A stretch of 64,000 bases of DNA from Devosia sp. RR2S18 (GTDB lineage Bacteria; Pseudomonadota; Alphaproteobacteria; Rhizobiales; Devosiaceae), in the NCBI RefSeq assembly GCF_030177755.1, contig NZ_CP126539.1, positions 3,000,001 through 3,064,000 of the forward strand. Direction: 5' to 3'. Both the position numbers and the translations under genes were made by a program. Below, piece after piece: positions 16,378-26,627 of the stretch (positions are counted from its first letter, which is position 1; every line of letters begins with the position of its first letter). The notes beneath the pieces are model-generated. The model was not told where the DNA came from, made no database searches, and saw only the letters and a list, made by a program, of their open reading frames with translations.

Positions 16378-17451
16378 TTGACGCTCGAACCACAAACCAG
16401 TGTCTCCGTTGCGCCCTCCGCCTACCGTGCTCGCCGCTGGGGGCGCCGGTTTTCTGCCGTTGCATGGTTCGTGGTGACTGTTTTTCTGACCTTTCTCGGT
16501 CTCCTTGCGATTACCTTCTTCATCGGCCGCGTCATTCCCATCGATCCCGTGCTGGCGGTGGTCGGTGATCGCGCGCCCCAGGCCGTCTATGATGCCACCC
16601 GCGAGGCGATGGGCCTCAACCAGCCGCTACCGATCCAGTTCATCGGCTATGTCGGCAGCGTCTTGACGGGAGACCTCGGGCAGTCGGTTTCCACTGGGCG
16701 TCCGGTCGTCGAGGATTTGGCGCGGTTCTTCCCCGCCACCCTGGAGATGGCCACCATCGGCATCCTGATCGGGGTCGCGCTCGGCGTGCCGTTGGGTGTG
16801 ACGGCTGCGGCGCGGCAGGGGTCGATCACCGATCAGGTCATCCGGGTTGTGGGCCTGCTGGGCTATTCCATGCCGGCGTTCTGGCTTGGCCTGGTCGGCC
16901 TCGCGCTCTTCTACGCCCAACTGCAATGGGTCGCCGGGCCAGGACGCCTCGACATCTTCTACGACGGGCTGGTAGCGCAGGTGACTGGTCTGATCCTGAT
17001 CGACAGCCTTATCGCCGGCGAGATCGACATCTTCTGGAATGCCCTGCATCACCTAATTCTGCCGGCATCGGTGCTGGGCTTTTTTAGCCTGGCCTATATC
17101 GCCCGCATGACGCGCAGCTTCATGCTCGACCAGCTGGGGCAGGAGTTCGTCACCACCGCCCGCGTCAAGGGGGTGCCGGAGCGGGTGGTGATCTGGCGCC
17201 ATGCCTTTAAGCCCATCCGCGTGCCGCTGATCACCGTGATCGGCCTTTCCTATGCCGGCCTGCTCGAGGGCTCGGTGATGATCGAAACTGTTTTCAGCTG
17301 GCCCGGCATCGGCAATTATCTGACCACCGCCCTGCTCAATGCCGACATGAACGCCGTGCTCGGCGCTACGCTGGTGATCGGTGCTGTCTTCATCTTCATC
17401 AATAAGGTCTCCGATGTGCTTTATCGGGTTCTGGATCCGAGGGCGGCATGA
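16378..17451 (+). CDS. Peptide ABC transporter permease, DppB type
   Basis: A 357-residue membrane protein with six predicted helices and the BPD_transp_1 fold. The N-terminal TM (FLTFLGLLAITFFIGRVIPIDP) is followed by the DPVLAVVGDRAP loop of the DppB/OppB family. The EAA loop is ARVKGVPERVVIWRHAFKPIRVP, which contacts the ATPase. The start is TTG 16378, with AAAGG about seven bases upstream. It is the first of five plus-strand genes (permease, permease, ATPase, ATPase, GAF). The divergent operon holds the binding protein. Confidence 0.92.
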   Translation: MTLEPQTSVSVAPSAYRARRWGRRFSAVAWFVVTVFLTFLGLLAITFFIGRVIPIDPVLAVVGDRAPQAVYDATREAMGLNQPLPIQFIGYVGSVLTGDLGQSVSTGRPVVEDLARFFPATLEMATIGILIGVALGVPLGVTAAARQGSITDQVIRVVGLLGYSMPAFWLGLVGLALFYAQLQWVAGPGRLDIFYDGLVAQVTGLILIDSLIAGEIDIFWNALHHLILPASVLGFFSLAYIARMTRSFMLDQLGQEFVTTARVKGVPERVVIWRHAFKPIRVPLITVIGLSYAGLLEGSVMIETVFSWPGIGNYLTTALLNADMNAVLGATLVIGAVFIFINKVSDVLYRVLDPRAA

Positions 17452-18347
17452 CCACGCGTGACTGGCTGCTCGCCGACTCCCCTTCCTCCCGCTGGCAGGC
17501 CAATGCAGGCCGCGCCTATCGCGTTTTCACGGCGCTCTTGCGCAACCCGCTTTCGGTGCTGGGCGGGCTCATCATCCTTGTCCTGGTGCTGACGGCTCTG
17601 TTTGCGCCGTGGCTGGCGCCCTATTCGGCAACGGGACAGAACCTCTCCGCCCGCCTTCTGCCCCCTTCAGCCGACCACTGGATGGGCACGGACGAGCTTG
17701 GCCGGGACATCTTCTCGCGGGTCATCTGGGGCAGCCAGATCACCCTCACCATCGTCGCACTTGTGGCCCTGATCTCGGCGCCCCTGGGTCTCCTGGTCGG
17801 TGCCGTTTCGGGCTTTTTCGGCGGCTGGATCGACCGCGTGCTGATGGGGTTTACAGACATCTTCCTGTCCATGCCCAAGCTGATCCTAGCGCTTGCCTTT
17901 GTTGCGGCGCTTGGTCCCGGCATCAACAACGCCATCATCGCCATCGCGATCACCAGTTGGCCCGCTTATGCGCGCATCGCTCGCGCCGAGACGCTGACCA
18001 TCCGCAATTCCGAGTTCATTGCCGCGGTGCAGCTGGCCGGCGCCAACCCGGTGCGCATCATCGTGCAGCACATCCTGCCGCTCTGCACGAGTTCCATGAT
18101 CATCCGCGTCACGCTTGATATGGCCGGGGTCATCCTGACGGCTGCCGGATTGGGTTTCATCGGCCTTGGCGCCCAGCCACCATTGCCCGAGTGGGGCGCC
18201 ATGATCTCGCGCGGCCGCACCTTCATCCTCGATCAATGGTGGGTCGCGACCATGCCGGGCTTCGCCATTATACTGGTGAGCCTGGGCTTCTGTTTCCTCG
18301 GTGACGGGCTGCGCGACGTGCTCGATCCAAAAAGCGAGGGGAAGTGA
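17448..18347 (+). CDS. Peptide ABC transporter permease, DppC type
   Basis: A 299-residue protein with six predicted membrane helices. It starts within the upstream permease (ATGA overlap at 17448-17451). The N-terminal segment LSVLGGLIILVLVLTALFAPWLAPY and HWMGTDELGRDIFSRVIWGSQ are standard for DppC/OppC proteins. The EAA loop reads AAVQLAGANPVRIIVQHILP. It pairs with the 16378 product to form the channel for peptides in the inner membrane. Confidence 0.93.
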   Translation: MTTRDWLLADSPSSRWQANAGRAYRVFTALLRNPLSVLGGLIILVLVLTALFAPWLAPYSATGQNLSARLLPPSADHWMGTDELGRDIFSRVIWGSQITLTIVALVALISAPLGLLVGAVSGFFGGWIDRVLMGFTDIFLSMPKLILALAFVAALGPGINNAIIAIAITSWPAYARIARAETLTIRNSEFIAAVQLAGANPVRIIVQHILPLCTSSMIIRVTLDMAGVILTAAGLGFIGLGAQPPLPEWGAMISRGRTFILDQWWVATMPGFAIILVSLGFCFLGDGLRDVLDPKSEGK

Positions 18348-19176
18348 TGAGCACCCTTCTCGACGTCGAAAACCTCCGCGTCAGCTTCCCCGCCCATCAG
18401 GGGCGAGTCGAGGTGGTGAAGGGAATATCCTTCTCCCTCCGCCATGAGCGCCTGGGCATTGTCGGCGAGAGCGGCTCGGGCAAGTCGATGACCGGCCGCG
18501 CCATTCTCAAGCTCATCCGCAAGCCCGGGCTGGTGACCGCCGACCGCCTCGCCTTTCATGGCGTTCCCATTCTCGAGCAGAGCGAAAAGCAGATGCGCGC
18601 CATTCGCGGCGCCCGCATCTCCATGGTCATGCAGGACCCCAAGTTCTCGCTCAATCCGGTGATGACCGTGGGCGAGCAGATCGCCGAAGCCCTGGTGACA
18701 CATCGCAAGCTTGGCCGCCGCGAGGTCCAGGAGCGCATCCTTTCCATGCTCGAGGCGGTCCGCATCAACGATCCCAAGCGCGTCGCCGCCCTTTACCCCC
18801 ATGAAGTCTCGGGCGGCATGGGGCAGCGCGTCATGATCGCCATGATGCTCATCCCCGAACCTGAACTGCTGATAGCCGACGAGCCGACCTCGGCGCTCGA
18901 CGTCTCCGTGCAGGCGCAGGTGCTCGACATTATCGATGATCTCGTTAGCCAGAAAGGGATGGGGCTGATCCTAATCAGCCACGATCTCAATCTGGTCAGC
19001 CGCTATTGCGACCGCATCCTCGTCATGAACGCAGGGCGCGTGGTAGAGGAAAGTGCCGCCGGGCAGTTGGAACATGCACAGCACCCCTATACGCGTGGGC
19101 TCCTCGCCGCCATGCCCACCATAGACGAGGCGCGAGACGAACTGCCGGTGCTCGACCGTACGCAATGGGCGGGCAC

Positions 19177-19180
<4 letters not shown>
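18344..19180 (+). CDS. Peptide ABC transporter ATPase, DppD type
   Basis: A 278-residue ABC ATPase. Walker A is GESGSGKSM, the signature motif is VSGGMGQRVMI and Walker B is LLIADEPTSALD. The H-loop is LISHDLN. The Q-loop region MQDPKFSLNPVMTVGEQI fits the Opp/Dpp family. It overlaps the upstream permease by four bases and the next ATPase by four. One unusual point is the Gly-Met in the signature (SGGMGQR), which is common in this family. It lacks the long C-terminal oligopeptide tail except for about 30 residues after the H-loop. Confidence 0.92.
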
Positions 19181-19926
<746 letters not shown>

Positions 19927-19937
19927 GGAACATTTGG

Positions 19938-20429
19938 ATGACTGACTATTTCGCCGCCATCACGGCGTTCGATGCCGCAATTGGCCAGGCCGCGGGGGCG
20001 GACCAGGCTTTCGCGGCTCTACAGCGGCTAGCCGAAGCTACCGTGGGCGTAAAGCTCTTCACCTTCATGACTGTCGATATGGAGAATGAAGTCGCAAGAC
20101 GGGCCTATACCAGCGACCCTGCGAACTACCCCACCTCAGGGACCAAGCCGATCCGCTACGACAGCTGGTTCGACATCGTCCACAAGGAGCGGCAGTATTT
20201 CGTCGCCAACACTATCGCCGACATCGCCAAGGTGTTCCCGGATTACGAGTTGATCGACTCCCTAGGCTGCCAGTCGGTGGTCAATATGCCGGTCGAGATC
20301 GGCGGCGAACTGGTCGGCACCGTCAACATGCTGCATGATGACGGCTACTACACGCCCGAGCGGGTCGATCTAATCCGCGAAGTGCTCGCCGTCCCGGCGA
20401 AGCTTGCTGCCGTGCTGGCGCGCGGCTAA
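19938..20429 (+). CDS. GAF-domain protein, last gene of the peptide operon
   Basis: A 163-residue cytoplasmic protein made almost entirely of one GAF domain (about residues 15-160). The patterns VGVKLFTFMTVDMEN, KERQYFVANTIADIA and SVVNMPVEIGGELVGTVNML fit the GAF fold. No catalytic or output domain follows. GAF domains bind small ligands, so it might sense an imported peptide or amino acid, but this is only guessed from its place 11 bases after the last ATPase. A strong hairpin terminator follows. Confidence 0.75.
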   Translation: MTDYFAAITAFDAAIGQAAGADQAFAALQRLAEATVGVKLFTFMTVDMENEVARRAYTSDPANYPTSGTKPIRYDSWFDIVHKERQYFVANTIADIAKVFPDYELIDSLGCQSVVNMPVEIGGELVGTVNMLHDDGYYTPERVDLIREVLAVPAKLAAVLARG

Positions 20430-20451
20430 GCCGCTCGTAGACAAGTAATAT

Positions 20452-20483
20452 AAGAAGCCCGCAGGTGTGCCTGCGGGCTTCTT
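20452..20483. terminator. Bidirectional terminator between peptide operon and putA
   Basis: A perfect 14-base-pair stem (arms 20452-20465 and 20470-20483) encloses a TGTG loop. The arms end in AAGAAG on one side and CTTCTT on the other, so each strand has a short U-rich end. It lies between convergent genes (GAF at 20429, putA stop at 20495) and should stop both. Confidence 0.85.
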
Positions 20484-20494
20484 GGCCTCTGCTC

Positions 20495-23400
20495 TCAGCC
20501 TGCTTGTGCGAGAAGGCTGGCATTGCCACCAGCTGCCGTCGTGTCGATGCAAACATGGCGCTCGAGTCTTAGCCGCTCCCCCTCGGATTGGTCGGTGATG
20601 AGCGGCAAGAGCACACCTTGTCGGTTGGCAAGTGCCACACGTACCTGGCGAAGCATCGCATCGTCACCGAAGCAGGCAACAATATCGAAGCCAGTGCCAT
20701 TTGTCAGGGTTCCGAGATCGACCACGCCGGAGACCACCGTGCACCCTGCCGCCTCGGCCATGGCGCGTTGCTTTTCCCGATCAGCTTCTGTTGGGCCAAG
20801 GCAAAGCAGAGCCCCTCGAGGCGCGGAATGGAGAACATTGCTCTCCCCGGTCGGGCCAGGAAGTGGGAGCGGCTCGCTACTTACCATGCTGCCGGCTGCG
20901 GTGAACCGCGGCAGATAATGCGGCCCGCCAGCCTTGGGACCGGTGCCGGAAAGACCTTCGCCACCAAACGGCTGGGAGCCCACCACCGCCCCGATCTGGT
21001 TGCGGTTGACGTATATATTGCCCACGCGCATGGCAGCCGAGACCTTGCGGACGCGTGAGGAAATGCGCGTATGCAGGCCGAAAGTTAGGCCGTAGCCAGA
21101 CAGGTTTATGGCCGCGATCACCTCTTCAAGCTGATCCGCTGCAAAGGTCGCGACATGCAGCACTGGCCCAAAGATCTCTTCGGGAATGGCTTGGATACCG
21201 GCCACACGGAGCACGGTAGGTGCGACGAAAGTACCCGAGGTCGGGACCTGCAGCTGATGCACGATCTTGTCCGAATTGGCCTCAACATAGCCCTGGATCT
21301 TAGCTCGAGCAGGTTCATCAATGATGGGACCGATATCGATGGCGAGCTGCCACGGATCGCCCAGCCGCAATTCATCCATTGCGCCTTTGAGCATTAGGAG
21401 GGTGCGCTCGGCCGCATCCTCCTGCACATAGAGAATGCGGAGCGCAGAGCACCTTTGACCCGCCGACTGAAAGGCAGATGCAATTATGTCCCGGACCGCC
21501 TGCTCTGGCAGCGCGGTGGAATCGACGATCATGGCATTGAGCCCACCGGTTTCGGCGATCAGTGGCGCTCGCGGCGATACATTTTCCGCCATCGCCTGCT
21601 CGATCCGGCGCGCGGTCGGCAGCGAGCCGGTGAAGGCGACGCCTGCAATGCGCGGGTCCGAGGTCAGGGCCGTGCCCACCTCACCAGCGCCGGGTAGCAG
21701 CTGCAGGGCATCGCGGGGAATGCCCGCCTCTTGCATGAGCTCAACGGCAAGTGCTGCAATAAGCGGCGTTTGCGGTGCGGGCTTGGCCAAGACCGGGTTG
21801 CCGGTCACGAGGGCAGCTGCGATCTGCCCAGTGAAGATGGCCAGAGGAAAGTTCCAGGGCGAGATAGCAACGAATGGGCCGCGCGGTGTCGCCAGATCCT
21901 GCCGCTCGGCTTCCGCCGCATAGTAGCGGAGGAAGTCCACCGCCTCGCGGACCTCCGCCACAGCGTCTGCCCAGGTCTTGCCGGCCTCCCGCGCCAGCAG
22001 GGCAAATAGTTCGGCGCTGTTGGCTTCGTAGAGGTCCGCTACCTCCCGCAGGAGCGCGGCTCGTGTTTCCACTGGAGTCTGGGGCCAGTTGGAGGCAGCA
22101 GCACTGGCGATGGCAGCCTTTACTTCTTCTCGTGTGGCATGGACCACACTGCCGATCCGATCTGTAGCATCTGCAGGATTGCGGAGCTCCAAAGCATCCT
22201 GCTGGCTCGCTGAGCTCGGCAAGCTGTCGGCGAGCATCGGCTTAGCTTGCCACCGCTCAGTACGGAAGGCTGCCCTTGCAGCCTCCATGGCGCCGAACGC
22301 AATAGGGTCCGTCAGGTCGAGGCCGGCAGAGTTTCGCCGGCCCGCAAACATGTCGGCTGGCGCATAGATTGCGGGGTTGGGCAAGCCGTCCCCAAGGGCC
22401 AGGAGCTTGCCGATTGGGTCCTCGGCGACCGTAGCTGCCGGGATATCCTCATCGGCTATCTGGTAGACAAAGGAGCCATTGGCGCCATTCTCCAAAAGCC
22501 GCCGCACGAGGTAGGCGAGCAGGTCCTTATGGGCTCCAACTGGCGCATAGATGCGGGTACGCGTGCCATGCTTCTTCCCGAGGACCTCATGGAGGCGCTC
22601 GCCCATGCCATGGAGGCGCTGGAACTCGAAGCTGTCGGCCCCCCTTCCTGCCACCTCAGCCAAATGCAGCACAGCGGCTGCAGTGTGGGCATTGTGGGTC
22701 GCAAATTGCGGGTAGAGGCGCCCGGCAGCGAAGAGCCGGCGCGCGGCGGCGATATAGCTGACGTCCGTCGCCGCCTTGCGCGTGAACACGGGGTAGCCGG
22801 GAAGCCCAAGCACTTGGGCGCGCTTGATTTCGGCATCCCAGTAGGCGCCTTTGACCAGGCGAACCATGATGCGTCGGTCGAGGGCCTCAGCGGTTGCCTG
22901 AAGCCAGTCGACCAGGGGGAGGATGCGCTTGCCATAGGCCTGAATGACCACCCCGAAGCCATCCCAACCGGCGAGTTCGGGGCTCGCTAGCACCGCCTCA
23001 ATTACCTCAAGGGACAGGTCGAGCCGGTCAGCTTCCTCGGCATCGATGTTGAAGCCCATATTGGCCTTCCTCGCCGCGAGCGCCAACTGGCGTGTCGCTT
23101 CGAACAATTCCGTCAGTACGCGGTCGCGCTGGGCGTATTCATATCGCGGGTGCAAGGCGGAGAGCTTGACTGAAATGCCGGGATTGTCGCGCACGGCCGG
23201 AGCGGTGCATCGCGGCGCGAGCGTGGCGATAGCCCGCCTATAAGCATCGAAGTAGCGGACTGCGTCGTCACTAGTCCGCGCCGCTTCACCCAGCATGTCG
23301 TAGGAATAACGGTAGCCCGCGGCTTCTGGCTTGCGCGCATTAGCAATCGCCTCATCGATGGTGCGCCCAAAGACGAACTGGCTACCCAGCAGCCGCATCG

Positions 23401-23884
23401 CCTGCCGTACCGCGCTGCGGATCACCGGCTCGCCCAGGCGGGCCACAGCGCGATGAAGGGCGTTCTTAGGCCCCACTTCTGCGTCGCCAAGCACATCCGC
23501 CGTTAGGCTCAGCGCCCAGGAGGAGAAGTTCACCAGCTGGTGCGGGGAGGCACCAAAGTGACTGGTCCAGTCCGAGCCGGCGACCTTGTCGTGGATCAGC
23601 GCGTCGATGGTTTCGGCATCCGGCACCCGTAACAGCGCCTCGGCGAGCGACATCAACGCCACACCTTCATCGGTGGCCAGACCGTACTCGCTGAGAAAGC
23701 TCTCCATGAGCCCGAGGCGGTTGCCCGACCTAACCTCCTCCACCAGCCGCTCGGCGCGCTGGGAGATGGTGGTCCGCTCCCCCTCTGGCAGTTTGGCTTG
23801 CTTGACCAAATCCCAGGCAAGTTGCGTTTCGTCGGAGTAAATGCAGGCGCGCAGTGCAGTTTTTGCCGTTAAGATTTCGTTCAT
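20495..23884 (-). CDS. putA: Bifunctional proline dehydrogenase / delta-1-pyrroline-5-carboxylate dehydrogenase
   Basis: A 1129-residue bifunctional enzyme that oxidises proline to glutamate. The N-terminal proline dehydrogenase (about residues 80-460) shows YGKRILPLVDWL, VRLVKGAYWDAEIKRAQ and the C-terminal FAD region RIYAPVGAHKDLLAYLVRRLLENGANGSFV. The P5C dehydrogenase (about 540-990) has AISPWNFPLAIF, VAFTGS, ETGGLNAMIVD and the catalytic Cys in SAGQRCSALR. It lacks the N-terminal ribbon-helix-helix DNA-binding domain of enterobacterial PutA, so it cannot be its own repressor; the divergent Lrp gene at 24021 fits that job. ATG 23884 is preferred over an ATG 28 codons upstream. Electrons go to the quinone pool at the inner membrane. 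Confidence 0.95.
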   Translation of the reverse strand: MNEILTAKTALRACIYSDETQLAWDLVKQAKLPEGERTTISQRAERLVEEVRSGNRLGLMESFLSEYGLATDEGVALMSLAEALLRVPDAETIDALIHDKVAGSDWTSHFGASPHQLVNFSSWALSLTADVLGDAEVGPKNALHRAVARLGEPVIRSAVRQAMRLLGSQFVFGRTIDEAIANARKPEAAGYRYSYDMLGEAARTSDDAVRYFDAYRRAIATLAPRCTAPAVRDNPGISVKLSALHPRYEYAQRDRVLTELFEATRQLALAARKANMGFNIDAEEADRLDLSLEVIEAVLASPELAGWDGFGVVIQAYGKRILPLVDWLQATAEALDRRIMVRLVKGAYWDAEIKRAQVLGLPGYPVFTRKAATDVSYIAAARRLFAAGRLYPQFATHNAHTAAAVLHLAEVAGRGADSFEFQRLHGMGERLHEVLGKKHGTRTRIYAPVGAHKDLLAYLVRRLLENGANGSFVYQIADEDIPAATVAEDPIGKLLALGDGLPNPAIYAPADMFAGRRNSAGLDLTDPIAFGAMEAARAAFRTERWQAKPMLADSLPSSASQQDALELRNPADATDRIGSVVHATREEVKAAIASAAASNWPQTPVETRAALLREVADLYEANSAELFALLAREAGKTWADAVAEVREAVDFLRYYAAEAERQDLATPRGPFVAISPWNFPLAIFTGQIAAALVTGNPVLAKPAPQTPLIAALAVELMQEAGIPRDALQLLPGAGEVGTALTSDPRIAGVAFTGSLPTARRIEQAMAENVSPRAPLIAETGGLNAMIVDSTALPEQAVRDIIASAFQSAGQRCSALRILYVQEDAAERTLLMLKGAMDELRLGDPWQLAIDIGPIIDEPARAKIQGYVEANSDKIVHQLQVPTSGTFVAPTVLRVAGIQAIPEEIFGPVLHVATFAADQLEEVIAAINLSGYGLTFGLHTRISSRVRKVSAAMRVGNIYVNRNQIGAVVGSQPFGGEGLSGTGPKAGGPHYLPRFTAAGSMVSSEPLPLPGPTGESNVLHSAPRGALLCLGPTEADREKQRAMAEAAGCTVVSGVVDLGTLTNGTGFDIVACFGDDAMLRQVRVALANRQGVLLPLITDQSEGERLRLERHVCIDTTAAGGNASLLAQAG

Positions 23885-24020
23885 CTTGGCTTCTCGATCG
23901 CCCCGGCAGCGGCCGGTCCAGCCGAAATAATAGCTTTGCTCTAAAAGTCTTTTCGGCCAATCTGGCACTCAGCTACGAGACTCTGACGCAATTTGGCGGC
24001 CTGAACTAAGCGAATCTCCT

Positions 24021-24497
24021 ATGAAACTAGTCAGCCACGAGACACTCGATTCAATCGACCAGCGCATCCTCGCCGAACTGATGCGCGACGCCAGGATAAG
24101 CGTCGCAGAACTCAGCCGCCGGGTAAATCTTTCTAAGACGCCCTGCCAGGCGCGCATCACTCGGCTCGAGAAAGCGGGCTACATATTGGGTTACCGCGCG
24201 GTAATCGACCCGAAGAAACTAGGTCAACCCCATATCGCTTTTGTGGAAGTGAAGCTGTCTGACACCCGTGCTCCAGCACTTCAGGCCTTCAACAAGGCTG
24301 TCCGCGCCATCCCCGAAGTGGAGCAGGCACACATGATCGCCTCGAGCTTCGACTACCTGCTCAAGGTTCGAACCAAGGACATTGCTGACTACCGCGAGGT
24401 GCTGGGAGAAAAACTTTCTGCCCTGCCCCATGTGGCACACACTAGCACCCACGTTTCGATGGAGGCGGTAAAGGACGAAGGCGAAAGCCCCCGCTAG
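24021..24497 (+). CDS. putR: Lrp/AsnC-family regulator of putA (PutR)
   Basis: A 158-residue Lrp/AsnC protein. The N-terminal HTH spans about residues 10-55 (LDSIDQRILAELMRDARISVAELSRRVNLSKTPCQARI) and the RAM effector domain 70-150 (AFVEVKLSD, DYLLKVRTKDIADYREVLGEKLS). The variant TPCQARITRLE in the recognition helix is the one found in the PutR/Lrp proteins of Agrobacterium and Rhodobacter. It is divergent from putA with 136 bases between the starts, the classic PutR arrangement: proline activates putA through this protein. Its stop shares the palindrome CTAG with the stop of fghA. Confidence 0.9.
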   Translation: MKLVSHETLDSIDQRILAELMRDARISVAELSRRVNLSKTPCQARITRLEKAGYILGYRAVIDPKKLGQPHIAFVEVKLSDTRAPALQAFNKAVRAIPEVEQAHMIASSFDYLLKVRTKDIADYREVLGEKLSALPHVAHTSTHVSMEAVKDEGESPR

Positions 24498-25324
24498 CGT
24501 AGTCGCTCCGCATGCCAGCGCAGATGATCATCCATGAAGGTCGAGATGAAGTTGTAGGAGTGATCATAGCCCTCCTGCATGCGTAGCGTGAGCCTTTGAC
24601 CTGCTGTCTTGCAGGCCTCCTCGAAGCGCCAGGGCATCAGTCCGGTTTCAAGGAAACTGTCTGCTGTGCCCTGGTCGATCAAAAAGTCGTCAAACCGGCG
24701 CCCGTCTTCCACCAGCGCTGTGGCATCGTAGCGCCGCCAAGTAGTCTGATTGCCGAGATACTTCTCGAATGCCGGTTGGGACCAATCAGCGACCGAAGGC
24801 GCAACAATGGGCGCGAAGGCCGAACAAGACCGGAACCGGTCCGGATTGTTGAGCGCCATGATCATCGCGCCATGCCCACCCATGGAGTGGCCGAAGATGC
24901 CCTGCCGCGCCATATCGACGGGGAAATGCTCGGCGACGAGCGCCGGCAGCTCTTCGCCGATATAGGTGGCCATGCGGTAGTTGCTGGCGTAGGGCGCTTC
25001 AGTGGCATCTAGATAAAAGCCTGCGCCACAGCCGAACTTCCAATTGTCTGGTTCATCTGGCACGTCGGGACCGCGAGGACTGGTGTCGGGCAGGACGATA
25101 ACAAGCCCGAGTTCGGCGGCAAGCTGGCGGTACTCGCCCTTGTCCATAGCGTTGGCATGGGTGCAGGTCAGGCCAGAGAGGTACCACAGCACCGGCAGTT
25201 TCTGACCGCGATTATGCGGCGGCACGAACACGGCAAAAGTCATCGGGCAGGCGCAGGCGGCAGACTGATGACGATAGACGCCCTGGATACCGCCATGAGC
25301 CTTGGATTGGCAGATAATCTCCAT
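24494..25324 (-). CDS. fghA: S-formylglutathione hydrolase
   Basis: A 276-residue esterase-family protein (alpha/beta hydrolase). The catalytic Ser lies in GHSMGGHGAMIMALN, an N-terminal VYRHQSAACACPMTFAVF segment and KFGCGAGFYLDATEAP are FghA signatures, and the His is in the C-terminal GYDHSYNFISTFMDDH. The enzyme splits S-formylglutathione to formate and glutathione, the second step of formaldehyde oxidation. It is eight bases downstream of the dehydrogenase on the same strand. ATG 25324 is chosen; the open frame extends further upstream into the dehydrogenase. Confidence 0.95.
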   Translation of the reverse strand: MEIICQSKAHGGIQGVYRHQSAACACPMTFAVFVPPHNRGQKLPVLWYLSGLTCTHANAMDKGEYRQLAAELGLVIVLPDTSPRGPDVPDEPDNWKFGCGAGFYLDATEAPYASNYRMATYIGEELPALVAEHFPVDMARQGIFGHSMGGHGAMIMALNNPDRFRSCSAFAPIVAPSVADWSQPAFEKYLGNQTTWRRYDATALVEDGRRFDDFLIDQGTADSFLETGLMPWRFEEACKTAGQRLTLRMQEGYDHSYNFISTFMDDHLRWHAERLR

Positions 25325-25332
25325 GCTCGGCC

Positions 25333-26460
25333 TCAGTAGAGCACGACGGAGCGGATGCTCTCGCCAGCGTGCATCAGGTCGAAACCCTTGTTGATGTCCT
25401 CCAGACGCAGCGTGTGCGTGACCATGGGATCGATCTCGATCTTGCCGCCCATATACCAATCAACAATCTTGGGCACGTCCGTGCGGCCGCGCGCACCGCC
25501 AAAGGCAGTGCCCATCCAAGTGCGGCCGGTCACGAGTTGGAACGGACGGGTTGAAATTTCCTGACCGGCGCCGGCGACGCCGATCACCACCGACTTGCCC
25601 CACCCGCGGTGACTGGCCTCGAGTGCCTGGCGCATCACCTTGGTGTTGCCGGTGCAATCAAAGGTGTAGTCGGCGCCCCCGATCTGGTCGATGCCACGCT
25701 TGGTCATGTTGACGATATGCTGGACGACATCTCCTTCAATCTCGGTTGGATTGATAAAGTGCGTCATTCCGAAGCGCTCACCCCAGGGCTTCTTGTCGTT
25801 GTTGATATCAACGCCAATGATCATGTCGGCGCCAGCCAAGCGCAGGCCCTGGATGACGTTAAGTCCGATGCCGCCAAGCCCGAAGACCACTGCTGTCGAT
25901 CCGACCTCGACCTTGGCAGTATTGAGCACCGCGCCCACGCCTGTGGTAACACCGCAGCCGACATAGAAGACCTTGTCGAAGGGCGCTGCGGGATCGATCT
26001 TGGCGAGCGCGATCTCTGGCAGAACGGTATGATTAGCGAAGGTGGAGCAGCCCATGTAATGGTAGATCGGCTGCCCCTTGTAGGAGAAGCGTGTAGTGCC
26101 ATCAGGCATCAGACCCTTTCCTTGAGTTGCGCGAATCGCGGTGCAAAGATTGGTCTTGCCCGAGAGGCAAGAGGCGCATTCGCGACACTCGGGGGTGTAG
26201 AGTGGGATCACGTGATCGCCCACTGCAACGCTGGTCACCCCCGCACCGACCTCGAGCACAACGCCCGCACCCTCGTGGCCCAGAATCGCGGGGAAAATGC
26301 CCTCGGGGTCTGCCCCCGACAGGGTAAACTCATCGGTATGGCAAATGCCGGTCGCCTTGATCTCGACCAGAACCTCGCCTGCCTTGGGGCCCTCCAGATC
26401 CACTTCGACTACCTCGAGCGGCTTGCCAGCCTCGAACGCTACGGCAGCGCGTGTCTTCAT
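25333..26460 (-). CDS. frmA: S-(hydroxymethyl)glutathione dehydrogenase, class III alcohol dehydrogenase
   Basis: A 375-residue zinc alcohol dehydrogenase. The catalytic zinc region ([14 protein letters not shown] and the following GHEGAGVV) and the structural zinc lobe with four Cys ([15 protein letters not shown]) are both present. The nucleotide site is [19 protein letters not shown] with Asp in GVDINNDK for NAD. The class III signature is seen at [18 protein letters not shown]. It oxidises S-hydroxymethylglutathione, formed from formaldehyde and glutathione, to S-formylglutathione. Start ATG 26460 gives the standard [18 protein letters not shown]-terminus. Confidence 0.96.
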   Translation of the reverse strand: MKTRAAVAFEAGKPLEVVEVDLEGPKAGEVLVEIKATGICHTDEFTLSGADPEGIFPAILGHEGAGVVLEVGAGVTSVAVGDHVIPLYTPECRECASCLSGKTNLCTAIRATQGKGLMPDGTTRFSYKGQPIYHYMGCSTFANHTVLPEIALAKIDPAAPFDKVFYVGCGVTTGVGAVLNTAKVEVGSTAVVFGLGGIGLNVIQGLRLAGADMIIGVDINNDKKPWGERFGMTHFINPTEIEGDVVQHIVNMTKRGIDQIGGADYTFDCTGNTKVMRQALEASHRGWGKSVVIGVAGAGQEISTRPFQLVTGRTWMGTAFGGARGRTDVPKIVDWYMGGKIEIDPMVTHTLRLEDINKGFDLMHAGESIRSVVLY

Positions 26461-26575
26461 TTTTGCACCCTCGTCCTCAGGAATCTTGGTCACTGGTTTC
26501 GGGCGTAAAGCAAGATGTACGGCAAGTCGAGAAGCGCACGGGAAGCTAGCCTTGAGCAAAGCTCTAGTCCGTTAC

Positions 26576-26600
26576 GGAACGGCTGCGACCGGAGGACGTT
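26576..26600 (+). promoter_or_regulatory. EcfG-type general-stress promoter match upstream of the Mfd-like gene
   Basis: GGAAC at 26576-26580, 16 bases, then CGTT at 26597-26600: a full match to GGAAC-N16/17-cGTT. Transcription would start near 26607, about 20 bases before the ATG at 26628. Chance alone predicts about one full match per window, so this needs testing, but orientation and spacing are those of a real promoter. Confidence 0.55.
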
Positions 26601-26627
26601 CGATAGCGGCCTTCCGACGAGTCCCAG

